This document shows positions 23,301 to 35,124 of a DNA stretch of 64,000 nt, in pieces. A program made the translations under genes and the position numbers. The notes under the pieces are model-generated. The model did not search any database. It was not told the DNA's origin and was given only the letters and a program-made list of their open reading frames with translations. The stretch lies in assembly GCF_963583255.1 (NCBI RefSeq), contig NC_084815.1, forward strand, positions 14,617,724 through 14,681,723. Direction: 5' to 3'. The DNA is from Pyrus communis (lineage: Eukaryota > Streptophyta > Magnoliopsida > Rosales > Rosaceae). Within the stretch, counting starts at the first letter, position 1, and every line of letters begins with the position of its first letter.

Positions 23301-24906
23301 ATGAGAGATGTGGGACCATGATTTTCCAGGGCTGGAGTATTGCTGATAACTAGCGTTACCTGAGAAGTTCGGTCATGGACTCAACAACTCTAAGTAGAGT
23401 TGTATTAGACACAACAGTGGTGTCACCATCACCCTGGTCTGGATAGGCAAAGTCCGAACGACTTCGCCAGAATGACCATGCTTGTTTCGTAAGACACGCG
23501 ATCTAATCCGGATATGGACACAATCAAATCTTTATACGTCTTAGAGTTTCTACAGTCTACGAATCGGCATGCACCGTAAGTAATCACACTTCTAAAAGGA
23601 TGCAATATATAATCCTAGATATCCTTAAGGATTCTTTTGGTTTAGAACAAAGATTCTATTCTAAAAAGGACTCTCTCACAGTTAGTATAAATACACCCAC
23701 CTAAGGTCCATTTAAGGCATCGCAACCTAAGTATTCTAATTTTTTTGCCTACTACTTGAGTCAAAATTTGTTTACTAACTTGACTGTCGGAGAGTCTTTG
23801 ACTGGCAAACCCTTCTCCGGTCTAGGGTAGCTAACTCACAGTTATTTTTGTTTTGCAGGTTACTTAAGTTTGTGCCTCCTCCACTTATAGTGATGGGCAA
23901 ATTAGGTTTCAACAATTGGTGCTTTCTTTAAGAGTTAGACCCATATTCCTTTCCATTAGAGAAATTCGCCACTCTTCCAAAAGTTAAACAAGAGAAAATA
24001 TGACGAGGCCACATTGGCAGAGTGTTTCAACATTGTTGATGGCCTTACGAATTGGGATGACAAAACTAGGAGAACAATAGCCAAACCAAATTATTCACAG
24101 ATGATGGAAAGAAAAAGAAACAACAATAACACCCATCCTCTTTCTCCACGCCAGATAACAAGAGAGGACATCGAAATAAACAAGCTCCACCAAAGCCAAA
24201 ATAGTATAGCGCACTAAACACTACTACCAACAACATCAAAGACAAGCCATTCTTAAAACTACCAAAGCCACTCCTGGAGCACCTCAATAAAAAAACCCGA
24301 ACAAGTACTACTCTTTTCACAAAATCACTAGACATGCTACCAAGCGCCCTCTCACCTAATACCCACTACTAATACTAAGGAATGAAAGTAACACAATCGG
24401 TTATAGGGAGATTTACGAATAGCTGCAGGTAAGAACCTTTAACAAGCAACTAGCTAGCTTCCACCTTGCTTAATAGTAAGGCACGAAAGCCTTTGCTTAT
24501 AGCTTTTACTTCTACTTAGCAGCCCAAATAAAGTACTCCTTTAATGCCTCACTCTAGTACAAAAGTAAGTAAACAACTTGATCTGCTCATTTGCCCTGGA
24601 ATATAATGGGATCTTCGTAAAGTTGATCATTATGAATGTTATAACAAATTTAGAGGTTGTCGAATGCGGAGGTACCACATCAAAGAGCTACTCGACAATA
24701 AGGACTATTGGGATTTCGTCAGAGATAAGGCAAGACAAAAAGCTTTGCCGAACCAAAAGATAAGGATCGAGTTGACAAGCATACGAATGATGAAGATCAA
24801 CCACGTTCAACATAAACTGCATTGATGGAGAATATGAGACCCTAAAAACAAGAAACCTGGTGCCTATTACCTTAAGATGGGCTTCTCGCCGACACCTCCA
24901 CATCAA
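23300..24906 (+). mobile_element. Decayed Tat-like Ty3/gypsy: LTR end, PBS region and gag
   Basis: From about 23300 to 23917 the sequence has the character of a Tat-type LTR: a TATAAATACACCC promoter near 23688, CT-rich leader and terminus TTTCAACA. It is followed by ATTGGTGCTTTCTTTAAGAG, like the start of a Tat-lineage internal region. A gag start ATG lies at 24000. A later stretch (24600-24760) reads HYECYNKFRGCRMRRYHI then WDFVRDKARQKAL, resembling the Cys/His region of Tat gag. Frames are broken throughout. The LTR start and the element's right end could not be fixed. Confidence 0.5.
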
Positions 24907-27503
24907 TTAAGTAAAGGAAGCCACAAAACTGCACATGGTTTGATTCCTTACCTGGGATATGTAGGCAATATACACCAGACTCCATAGCAATTCCACCATC
25001 TGCATAAAGACAAGTCCACGGAGAACTCATCTCCTCTCGCATAACCATAGATTATCATAAAGTAACCCTAATGTAGCTCGTTGAGTTATATCATATTTCC
25101 TTATAACTATACCAATGATTTGATTTTCCTTCCCAGAGATATGTAGGTAATCCATCTTGGTTTCAATCACACCCTCTAGCAATCAATTTATTTATGTTAT
25201 CAATAAAGAAGTGGTGTTCAACTTACTTTCTATACTTGTGTTTTTTTCAAAGATGTAGGGAATACCCATTCAAAGCATGTGTTTTGAAAACTTAGCACAA
25301 AAGAAAGTTTGAAAACTCATAGAAATACTACCAGATAAGTCTTTTTTAGCCTATTCAGTATATTATGGTCAGTAGCTTGGGATACTCGAGGTGTAATAAG
25401 CACAGTTATGATTGGTGGACTATAGGCACAGGCAAATGACACCCTGAGTCGGAAGTCCAGTGCACCATTTGTTAGCCGAAAAGATTGTACGACTACTATA
25501 CTAAAACAAGTATGCTCTGCGGCAACATTTGTCAGTAGGTTCAGATAGTGCATGTAGACTAGGTAATCCCCAAAGAGGAATTCTTTTCCAAAAGAGTTCT
25601 GATAAACGCAAGTACTCTGTCTAAGTCAGTCAGGGTAGTCTAATTGGAAATGCTCAGGCCCGACGCATAGGGTCTAACAAAAGGATTCAAAAACTGTTTC
25701 AAACCCATATGCAAGCAGCCAAGTCCTGAAAAAAATTTTGTTTAAGATTCACTAGGGATGAACAAGCAATATGATCTAAGAAAATATTTTCCTTAGTATC
25801 ATGTTACAACAAGCTAAAAGGATGAACAACTAGAGGACCTTCCAGAAATCAAAGGGCACTTTTCCACTTTTAATCTGGTCAGTGCATAAATGTAAATGCT
25901 TAGCAAGAGTTTGTCCATGGGTTTAATATTTCAATACCTGGTATTAGAGTAAGGTGGTATTCCGGATATCGCAATGAATATCTCTATAAACATCAAACTT
26001 GGGATGTGATGTTTATTCGAATCAACATCACCAAGGGAAGTTATTGAACTTTGTTCCGAGCTCACAAGTTTGCTTGTTTCACTCTTGACATTTATTGCTC
26101 CGAGGTTAACCTATTTCGAAGACATTGATGGATTGAAATTAAGGTCTACAAGAACAAAGCTAAATCATGAACATTCGAAGAAAGCGAGATAAATATATTC
26201 ATCCACCATAGATGATTCTACTAACAAAAAATATCTGAATCAATATAGGGACAAGCTTCCACCCTAGCCGAACAATTAAAGATAAGGATAAAAAGCAAGG
26301 AAATTACAAAGGCTCTAGAAATCCATTGAACAACCCCAACCAATGTGCCCATAATCTTTTTAGAAGTAGTCGGAGGAAGGTCAACATGGGCAATATCCGA
26401 AGTAACTGGCCTTGTTTCCTTCGTCGGCCTCTCAGAACCAGAATAAGCTTCCACCCTAGCTAAACAAATAAAGATAAGGATAAAAGGCAAGGAAATTACA
26501 AAGACTTTAGAAATTCATAAACATCCCTAGCTAATATGCCCATAATCTTCTCAGAAGTAGTTAGACGATGGTTAACATGGGTAATATCCAAAGTAACTAG
26601 CCTTGTTTCCTTTGTTTACCCCTCAACGATAATAGATGAAGGCATATGCAGATCAACTTTCCGAATCTCCGCCAACAAGCGAGCAAAGTGCCACTCATTG
26701 CAGTGACCCTAGCTAGTGTAACCAGCAAGGTAGCCCCGATTATACTCTTGGTCGATTGCTGCCTTGTACATATTTCGTAATTCAGCAACTGCCGCCTTAT
26801 TCTATTGAACATTAACCGCTTGATACCTCTCCATTTGGCTCACCTCTCGTCAAACCGCGTCTACATCCCTTGATTTACCACTATACGGAGCTGGACTAAT
26901 TGCCCACTGAAGGCTAATTTATCCCCACCCTGAAAGTGGCCAAAGCAGAAGCCCTAAAGGCACCAAGTTGTGCCTAATAAACTTCTCCCTAATCAATCCT
27001 AACATATAAGGGGCTTAGGATAGGTTGTTTCCCCTTCCCTTATACACTCTTCTTCTCTGGTTGCTAGTTGAACATTCTGGGTTGCCATATCTTGTACACA
27101 TAACAATACGCACACATCAACAATCAATAAAACATAACCTTACAACAACTTGTCACCAAAGCTTCATAGCTATACATCTACTGTGAACAGAGCATCATTA
27201 CTTAAGCAATTTCAAGTCCCACCGTAAAATTAACAATAATTCAGATATAAAAATCAATCCCTACCACCATAAAAATAACAATTATTCATATACAAAAATC
27301 AACCCTACTCAAAACTACAACTTTACCAAAATAACAGAAAATGACCCAACCTTTACATAACCCTTTAACATAGCTTCATAACTTCACAACGCACCCAGAT
27401 TTCTCAAAAATTTCACACATATTCACAAATTCCAGCTAATTACATCAACAAACATGCATAATTAACCTTACACCTAACTTAAGTTATACTAATTAATAGA
27501 AAT
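24907..27503. other. Degenerate transposon-derived region, no intact gene
   Basis: No ORF worth calling. It includes an imperfect direct duplication of about 200 bp (block AAGCTTCCACCCTAGC at 26253 and 26455). The minus strand from about 27090 to 26590 reads as a broken, charged protein (MATQNVQLATREEE...), possibly the antisense ORF of the Tat-like element to the left. The assignment is tentative. Confidence 0.35.
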
Positions 27504-28478
27504 TGTAGACATCGAAATTTCGGTGAAATAAATGTTAACCAATAATTAAAATTTCAACGTTCACGTATCACATAAATTTTACACGTATCATGTAACTCAA
27601 CAAAAAATCGAACAAAATCAGAAAAGTCATCAAATAGGACATGTGTCAACACCTGGCAGAAATGATTTATTTGATCTGAATATTATATTCAAAATTAGGC
27701 CTTGAAAAATTCTATAAATGGAAGCCAATTTCATTCATTTCACTTCACCGATTCACATCACACCAAAACTTTGAAGCTTTGAAACTCTAAAGCTCCCAAG
27801 CAAATCCCAAAGGATCAAGAAAACTCTCTTCGTTCTTCGCCAAATCCTCCTTTAAGATCAAACCCCAACACCCCCCTTGAAGAACTTCCACCAATTCAAG
27901 ATCAAGCCCTGACGGCCCTTGAAGAAAGTGTTCATCGTTCATCATCCGTTCATCCTAAGATCAAGCCTTAAAGGCCCTTTAGATTAACAACATCAATAAA
28001 TCCACACATCCATTCTTCAAGATCAAGCCCAAAAGGCCCTTGAAGATCCGTTCATCGTTCATTAAGATCAAGCCCCGAAGGCCCTTGAAGATCCGCTCAT
28101 CCTCGTTCATCAAGATCAAGCCCCGAAGGCCCTTGAAGATCCGTCAATTGTTCATCAAGATCAAACCCAATGGTCCTTGAAGAAATCCACAAAATTGTTC
28201 ATCAAGATCAAGCCCCGAAGGCCCTTAAAGATCTGTTCATCGTTCATCCTAAGATCAAGCCTCGACGGCCCTTTGGATCAACAACATCAACAAATCTGCA
28301 CCACTGTTCATCCCTAGACAAGCCTCGATGACCCTTTGGATCAACATCTCATTCACAAATCTACGCCTTACAAAGATAGAATCAGAGGATCAAATTGTAA
28401 AAGAGATTGTAACCCTAAAATTAATACAAAATAATATTTTGTACACGTGTTCTTATTTCAGGAATTTTCGTGTTTACA
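27504..28478 (+). mobile_element. Solo LTR of a Ty3/gypsy element (TSD GAAAT)
   Basis: 975 bp from TGTAGACATCGAAATTTCGG to GTGTTTACA. It is flanked directly by GAAAT on both sides (27499-27503 and 28479-28483), with no internal region or second LTR next to it. It has a TATA-like CTATAAATGG at about 27711-27720. Solo LTRs arise by recombination between the two LTRs of a full element. The strand is inferred from the TATA-like motif and the leader-like sequence after it. Confidence 0.88.
27880..28335 (+). repeat. Minisatellite inside the solo LTR
   Basis: About eight or nine imperfect copies of a roughly 45-55-bp unit with core ATCAAGCCCCGAAGGCCCTT, spaced by GATC-CGTTCATCGTTCAT segments. It lies downstream of the LTR's TATA-like motif, so in the expected transcribed leader. 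Confidence 0.85.
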
Positions 28479-28483
28479 GAAAT

Positions 28484-28900
28484 AATTAAATTAAATTCTA
28501 TGGTTCCATTTTCAAAACTCACCAAATTTGAAATTCACTAGGAGAATCAAATATGACGTCAATTTTTGCAAAAGCGCTATGAACTTAGCTTGAATAAAGC
28601 GAAAAATACGTCATTTCCGTGGAACTGATTGCACAACCTTCAACCAAACTCCCCTAATTTTCTTCACTGTTATCTGGAATTTCTATGAGGTTGGAGAACA
28701 CAAGCACATACCAACTATAACTAGGTTTAGAACGGGAAACAAGTTTTCGAATAGGAAGGATTTTTTTTACGACAACGATGTTTGAGCAAATGCTAGAGAT
28801 GGAGGGTTTTTGGGAAAGGACAAGACTTACTAAAAATGGTAAGTGTTGATGTGAGGGGGATAGTTTAAATCCTAAGAAATTTTGAATTCGTGCCAACTAT
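28484..28900. other. Short spacer, no gene seen
   Basis: Unique-looking sequence between the solo LTR and the MULE. The minus-strand frame at 28896-28654 has no recognisable domain. Confidence 0.4.
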
Positions 28901-28910
28901 CATTTTAATT

Positions 28911-30029
28911 AGGGTAAATTACACAAAACTACCTCAACTATTGGGTCATTAACAGTTTCATATCTCGTCTTTAAAAAGTTTCAATGTCATACCATATCTT
29001 CGAATTTGTTGCAATGCCATACCTTCCGTCAGTTGTCTGTCAATTTCTCTGTTAAATGCTGACGTGACTTGTGACGTGGCACACTTTCTATTAAAAAACT
29101 AATAAAATATTATTAAAAAAAAAATTCATTTAATATTTTTTATATATTAAAATAATAATTAATTAAAGAAAAGTTATTTATAAATATATAAAAATAAAAA
29201 ATATAAAAAAAACCCCAAGTTCGTCTCCCCCCCACCCCTTGCAACCCAGAAAGAAAAAAGGTAAAAAATAATATTAAAAAAAACCCCAGTTCGTCTTCCC
29301 CCACCCTGCAACCCAAAAAGAAAGAAAGAAACAAAGAAAGAAATAAATAAATAAATAAATAAAACCCCATCTTCATCTTCCCCGGCCCCCTCCTTCCCTG
29401 CAACCCACCCTTTTCTTCCTCCTCTCATCTTCCCCTTCCTTCCTCCTCCGCACCCACCCTTGCACCCACTACCTACAACCTAGAAAAAAAAAAAAAAAAA
29501 CCATCTTCATCTTCCCTGACCCCCCTTTCCCTGCAACCCAAATCCCATCTTTCGCCGATTCCGTGGGTGGAGAAATTGGGCACAGAGAAAATGGGGGGAA
29601 TGAGTGTGGATTTAAGGAGTGAGGTGTGTAGAGGAGGGAAGAGGGTGGGTGCGGAGGAGGAGGGAAGGGGAAGACGGGAAGGGGAAGAAAGGGGTGGGTT
29701 GCAGGGAAAGAGGGGTCGAGGAAGATGAAGATGGTTTTTTTTTTTTTTTTCATTTTTTTTAAATAAATTTTCTTTAATTAATTATTATTTTAATATTTAA
29801 AAATATTAAATGATTTATTTTTGTTTTTAATAATATTTTTTTAGTTTTTTAATAGAAAGTGTGATACATCACAAGCCACGTCAGCATTTAATGGAGGAAT
29901 TGACAGACAACTGACGGAACGTATGACATTGCAACAAATTCGAAGATGCGGTATGACATTGAAACTTTTTAAAGACGAGGTATGAAGCTATTAATGACCT
30001 AATAATTAAGGTAGTTCTGTATAATTAAT
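28911..30029. mobile_element. Non-autonomous MULE with ~280-bp TIRs and 10-bp TSD
   Basis: Terminal inverted repeats extend about 280 bp. The left starts AGGGTAAATTACACAAAACT and the right ends with a diverged inverse, ...AGTTCTGTATAATTAAT. Matching internal blocks include TCGTCTTTAAAAAGTTTCAA and its complement, and CCGTCAGTTGTCTGTCAATT and its complement. The flanking 10-bp direct repeat is CATTTTAATT (28901-28910 and 30030-30039). The core (29.2-29.75 kb) is pyrimidine-rich on one side and purine-rich on the other, so nearly the whole element can fold back. There is no transposase; ORFs across the C/G-rich core are compositional artefacts. Confidence 0.9.
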
Positions 30030-30039
30030 CATTTTAATT

Positions 30040-30466
30040 AAGTAACGGGTCATTTATGACTCGGTTTCAAACAACCCACATTTGGTCGGCACGCACAGTC
30101 CACAAAACTTGGTTTGCACCTTAGAAAACACAAAATGAACAATATACTACAACCCATTTGGGGGATTTCATAAAAACAAAAGTTTTAGCCCAAAATGTTC
30201 AAAAACACTTTGCCAATCCCAAAAACAAAAACTGCGAAAACCCACCCCTCGCCACGTTAGCAATAAACTCATATCCCCTTCTCTGAGTAATTTTTCAGTG
30301 TGACCAGTATACAGGGTGGTACACTACGTGTTACAATAAAAATAGTGTGATATGTGTGTTAAAAAGTTAATAACTTAAAAAATAAATTTTTCTACTACTC
30401 GTGTTTAGTCACAACGAAAAATTTCTCCCCTTCTCTGTCATCGAAACCTCCCTTTCTCATCAATCC
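30040..30466 (+). other. Upstream region of the MURE pseudogene
   Basis: 427 bp between the MULE and the first ATG of the MURE relic. It presumably holds what is left of the promoter and 5'UTR; I see no clear TATA box at a convincing distance. Confidence 0.4.
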
Positions 30467-32381
30467 ATGCAACCTCACTCCCTCTCAAGGCCCTTACTTT
30501 CTCTCTCCTCAGCCCCATTTTCTATGTCTAAAACCCAAATTCACTTCCTTCAAACCCTCAAATTCAATTCCCTCTCTTTCATCCTGGCCCATTAAACCCA
30601 CCATGCAATCAGGCCGGACGGCAAGTACTACCCGGATCCGGCAGATGACGACCCGCCTGAAGTCCCGGAAGACTCGGGTCACGGAGTGTCCAAGTTCCAG
30701 CAAATCCAGCAGCAGTTCTCGCGCCACCAAAAGCTCAAGTAGGAAGACTAGTTGAAGCACCAGGACACCTTCCTTAACGATATTGCTAACGTGGAGGACA
30801 CGTCGGAGAATTCCAATTCCGTAATTTACAACTCCGGTGACGATTTGTTCGGCGACGTCGACTAGGTGATTACCTTGAAATGCAATGAGTTTGTGAAGCA
30901 GGGGCTTCTGAAACGAAACCCTAAGAAGGAGATTGTGGTAGTGGATGAGCTGGACCCTGAGGAGTTGGTGGATTTGAAGGAGATTGAGGAGCTTCGGGGG
31001 ATTAAGGTTGTCGACAAGGACGAAGATGACGACGGGCCGGAGAAATTCAATCCCACGATTCGTGATTTGGATGGTAAAGATGAGATTTTGTGTTTGAATT
31101 CTAAGTTTGATTTGGACTTTGATAATTATGGTAAAACTAGGGCTAGGATTGTGGAACCTAGGTTTAGAATGAGGGTTGAGCTTTTGGATGAGAGTAAAGT
31201 CAGTTTATGCTGATTTAGAGGTTGAGATTATGGGAATTCAACATGATTCATGGGCGGTTAATGCCGGTGATTTGTTTGTGTGCTGTGTTGGGAGAAAGAC
31301 GGACGGACATTTGTTTTTTAGTGAGGCTATTAAGAGAAGTGCGGTGGCTATTGTAGCTAGTAAAGAGATATACATGGAGGAAAATTTGGGGTGTAAGGCA
31401 TTGGCCATTGTGGAAGATACCAATGTGGATTTACCGTCATTGGTTGCGTCGTTTTATAAAAGGGATGTATGAAACGATAGGATTGATGACAGGTATGTTG
31501 AGTACGGTTGCTTATTATGTGCATGGGGATAATAAGTTGGAGTCACCTAACACAACCCTGGATGCTGTTTTGTTTCAAAATGTAATGGCTAAGATGCTCC
31601 ATAATGGGGCTAAAGCCGTTGTCATGGAGGCTTCTTCTCATGGTCTAACTTTATCCAGGTGTGATGAAGTTGATTTTGACAGCGGTTTTAACAAATTTAA
31701 CGAGTGACCATAGACGGAGGAGGAGTATAGGGATGCAAAGGCTAAGTTATTTTCAAGGATGGTGGATCTGGAACTGCATAGGAAAGTTATGAACATTGAT
31801 GACCCGAATACAACCTTCTTCCTTGCACAAGGTAACCCAGATGTTCCAATTGTGACTTTTTCCATGGAGAATAAGAATGCAGACGTTCACTCCTTAAAGT
31901 TTGAACTTTCCTTGTTTGAGACGCAAGTTTTGGTCAATACTCCGAGTGGTATATTGAAGATATCATCAGCATTGCTTGGAAGACATAATATACTGGCTGT
32001 TGTGTCTGTTGGGATTGCAATTGGAGCACCATTGGATGATATCGTTAGAGGAATTGAAGAAGTCGATGCAGTTCCAGGGAGGTGTGAATTAATAGATGAG
32101 GAACATACCTTTGGAGTGATTGTGGACTATGCTCATATCCCTGATGCCTTGTCTAGACTATTGGATTCTGTAAGGGAGCTTGGTTTAATAAGGACTATTA
32201 ACGGTATGCTTCTTATGTTTCATTTTGTATATTTTCATTTCTAAAGTTGGAATAACTGTTTAACTGTAGACTTGCGATATGTATCCAAATTTTTGGCCCA
32301 CATCAAAACTGCAATATTTGCTAATAGAAAGTAATGGTGTCTAGGTTGAGTCAATAGTAGGGTTGAAACCACTTTGTTAGA

Positions 32382-32636
32382 TAATAAAACCTTTATTCTA
32401 ACCTTCACTTGAACATTAATATTTCTTCTGTATTATTCAACAACTTCCTTTAGAAGATATCTCTGCATGTGCACAAGTGTTCAGTATTTATACCGAACTG
32501 CAAGCTAAGGCATTACAAGATATTTCCCAAATCTTATCTCTAACCAACGGATTATTATTGGCACTAATAATCAACAACTACTAACAGATGGGATACTTAG
32601 CACTAACAATCAACAATTACTAACAACATCCTATCA
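32382..32636 (-). repeat. 3' LTR of the chromovirus
   Basis: 255 bp. On minus it starts TGATAGGATG and ends TTTTATTA. It matches the interrupted copy at 38536-40183. Confidence 0.9.
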
Positions 32637-32666
32637 TTACCCCACCTTAAAAAATGAACCTTGTCC

Positions 32667-33965
32667 TCAAGGTTGGAATGCAGGAAACCTGTTTACAAAT
32701 TTTGCATAGTTTTCCCATGTCGCATCCTCCTTAGGATGATGTTTCCATTGCACCAAAACCTCTGTCGTAGATGAACTGCCATGACCTGTTATCCTCCTCA
32801 GCAATATTGCCAATGGATCATCCTCCAAGAGTCCGTCCTCTATAGCTACAGGTAATGGAACCTCAGGAATGATATCAGAGCCCAATTTTTTCTTCAAGCA
32901 AGAAACATGAAAAACTGGGTGAAATTTTGATGTGGCAGGTAATTCAATTTTATAAGCTACTTGACCAATCTTCTGCAACACCTTAAATGGACCATAAAAC
33001 CATGGCTCAAGCTTATGAAAGGGATGTTTAGCGAGGGATTGGTGTTGATAAGATACAAATCGTAGAAAAAACCATATCTTCAACCTCAAAAGATCTTTCA
33101 CTTCGATGTTTATCAGCTTACTATTTCATCCGTACTTGAGCCAAGACAAGATTAGTCTTGAGCTAAGACAAAATTCTTACCCATTCCTCTAAGCTCCTAT
33201 TAACCAAATCAATCTTAGTTGCTCCAGATTGGTCTTGGCTAACCATACACAACTTCATAAGGTGTAAGTTTTGATGAAGTATGAAAAGTAGTATTGTAAT
33301 GCCATTTTGCCCACAGAAGCCAGTGAACCCACTTCTTTGGTTGATGACTGCAAAACCATCTCAAATATGTTTCCAAACCTCTATTAGTAACCTCTGTTTG
33401 ACCATCGGTTTGAGGATGGTAACCTGAACTGAGACACAATTTGGAGCCTTGCAATGCAAAAAATTCCTTCCAAAAAGAGCTCAAGAAAACATGATCTTGA
33501 TCACTTACTATTGTGGAGGGCATACCATGGAGTTTGAATATATTGTCAACAAATATCTGTGCTACTGAATGGGCAGTGTATGGATGAGACATTGGCAGGA
33601 AATGAGCATACTTGGAAAGGCGATCAACTACCACAAAAATAATGGTTTTACCTTTGCAAAGGGGAAGACCAACAATGAAATCCATTGCTATATGTCCATA
33701 CAGTAGATGGAATGGGAAATGGATTAAGTAGGCCAGGGGAAGCTAAAGTTTCATTCTTGTTCTGTTGACAAACTAAGCAAGATGCCACCTACTGCATAAC
33801 ATCTGATTTCATACCCTGCCAATAGAAGGATCTGGAAATTCTTTTATATGTTTTAAGAAAACCAGAATGACCTGCTACTGGAGTACAGTGATGCTCATTG
33901 AAGATCTTGTCCCACCAATAACTAGATGGACTTAAAACAATCCTCTCTTTATACTTAAGAAATCC
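32667..33965 (-). pseudogene. Chromovirus zinc finger, integrase and chromodomain
   Basis: Minus strand. An HHCC-type zinc-binding segment (EHHCTPVAGHSGFLKT ... CLVCQQNK, about 33960-33750) is followed by the integrase core at 33685-33239. The core has the acidic residues in VVVDRLSKYAHF, IVSDQDHVF and TDGQTEVTNRGLE (DDE set). A C-terminal part at 33101-32667 holds KFHPVFHVSCLKKKLG and then a chromodomain-like WKHHPKEDATWE. Chromodomains in this lineage direct integration to histone-marked chromatin. A frameshift separates the integrase core and its C-terminal part (33239/33101), and a stop lies in the zinc finger. Confidence 0.88.
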
Positions 33966-33969
33966 ATTA

Positions 33970-34995
33970 TCACATCCGCCAACTATTATCCTTCTTCTTA
34001 ACTAGCAAAACCGGTGAAGAAAATAGGTTGTTGTTAGCTCGAATAAAACCAGAATGCAATAATTCCTGAACACACTTTCCGATTTCAAATTTTTGTAAGG
34101 GGCTATACCTATAAGGCCTTGCACTTGGAGGCTTGCTGCCTTCCAAAATAGGGATTTTGTGGTCATGCAATCTGGAAAGAGGTAGTGTGGTTGGTGTCTG
34201 AAAAACAGAAGCAAATTGAGATAATAAGCCATCTAACTTCAATTTCTGACGAACCGTGAAATCCTCAACCGTAGCAATCTGAGTCTCGGGTTCAATGAAG
34301 AAAAGAACTACACCAAAGGGACCTTGAGAAAGCAATTTCTCCACCTGATAGGTTGAAATGGACATTAGTGAAGGAGGTGGAGAACTAGAAAGACAATAGT
34401 GCTTTTTGCCCAATGTAATCTTCTTTCTCAAGAGAATGACTCTTGAAGTAGGAAAGAACTTTTCAAGAAACGCCCTCTTCATGCTCTCCCAAGAAGTGAC
34501 CGTTCCGAGTGCTAACTCGTATAACCAATCTTTGGCCTTCTCCAATAGTGAGAACGGGAAAGCCTTCATCTTCAAAATACTACCATCAACGTTGATTGGA
34601 GTCATGCTCGAACATACCACCTCGAACTCTTTCAAATGCTTGTTGGGATCCTCCATGGACAGTCCATGGAACTTTGGAATGTGGTGCAACAAACTTGACT
34701 TCAATTCAAATTTGTCGGTCTTGTCTTGAGCCGCCCTTGGGTATTGGATGCACAAGGGTGCGGCATTGTCCATTCCCGAAGCGGAAAGCTCCTTGATTGT
34801 ACGATTGTCCGCTGCCATGGTGCGGACCTCTTCTTCCTCCCTTGTCGTGGGTTCTCCTTCCTCCTCAAGATTGGTAGCCGAACTAGAACTTGTTGGGTTA
34901 AATTCGGGGTTCTTCTTCTTCTTCCTCAAAGTGTGCTCAAAATCGTCGTCAAAATCCAAGATGTTTGCACTTATAGGTTGAGAACTACGAGTCAT
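33970..34995 (-). pseudogene. Chimeric frame: Athila-like gag fused to chromovirus protease-RT linker
   Basis: One open frame of 341 codons, composed of two lineages. Codons 1 to about 191 are an Athila-like gag closely similar to the one at 15.4-15.8 kb (HLKEFEVVCSSMTPINVDGS ... FFPTSRVILLRKK). At about 34425 it changes to the chromovirus region upstream of RT (LGKKHYCLSSS ... RPYRYSPLQKFEI). It continues into the RT N-terminus (SSPVLLVKKKDNSWRM) and stops where RT palm and RNase H are deleted. The fusion is best explained by a deletion joining a nested Athila insertion to its host element. No catalytic domain is complete. Confidence 0.85.
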
Positions 34996-35101
34996 AAACT
35001 AGTACCTACAAACAAGAAAAGAAACTAGGTCAGTAGCTAAAACAAAAAGAAAACAAAAAGAAACAAAAAAGAAACAACGGGGGATTAGCAAAATTGCTAA
35101 T

Positions 35102-35118
35102 CCCCGGCAACGGCGCCA
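35102..35118 (-). other. tRNA-Asp primer-binding site of the nested Athila-like element
   Basis: The minus strand reads TGGCGCCGTTGCCGGGG, complementary to the 3' end of plant tRNA-Asp, six bases inside the LTR edge. It is intact here, unlike the mutated copy at 15047. Confidence 0.85.
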
Positions 35119-35124
35119 AAAATT

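Noticed and set aside
28000..28330. Regular direct repeats, considered as a CRISPR-like array
   Set aside because: Plant LTR minisatellite with variable spacing and no constant repeat-spacer pattern.
29140..29753. Overlapping minus-strand frames rich in Pro, Phe and Gly
   Set aside because: They come from the pyrimidine/purine-biased core of the MULE palindrome; no domain and no codon character.
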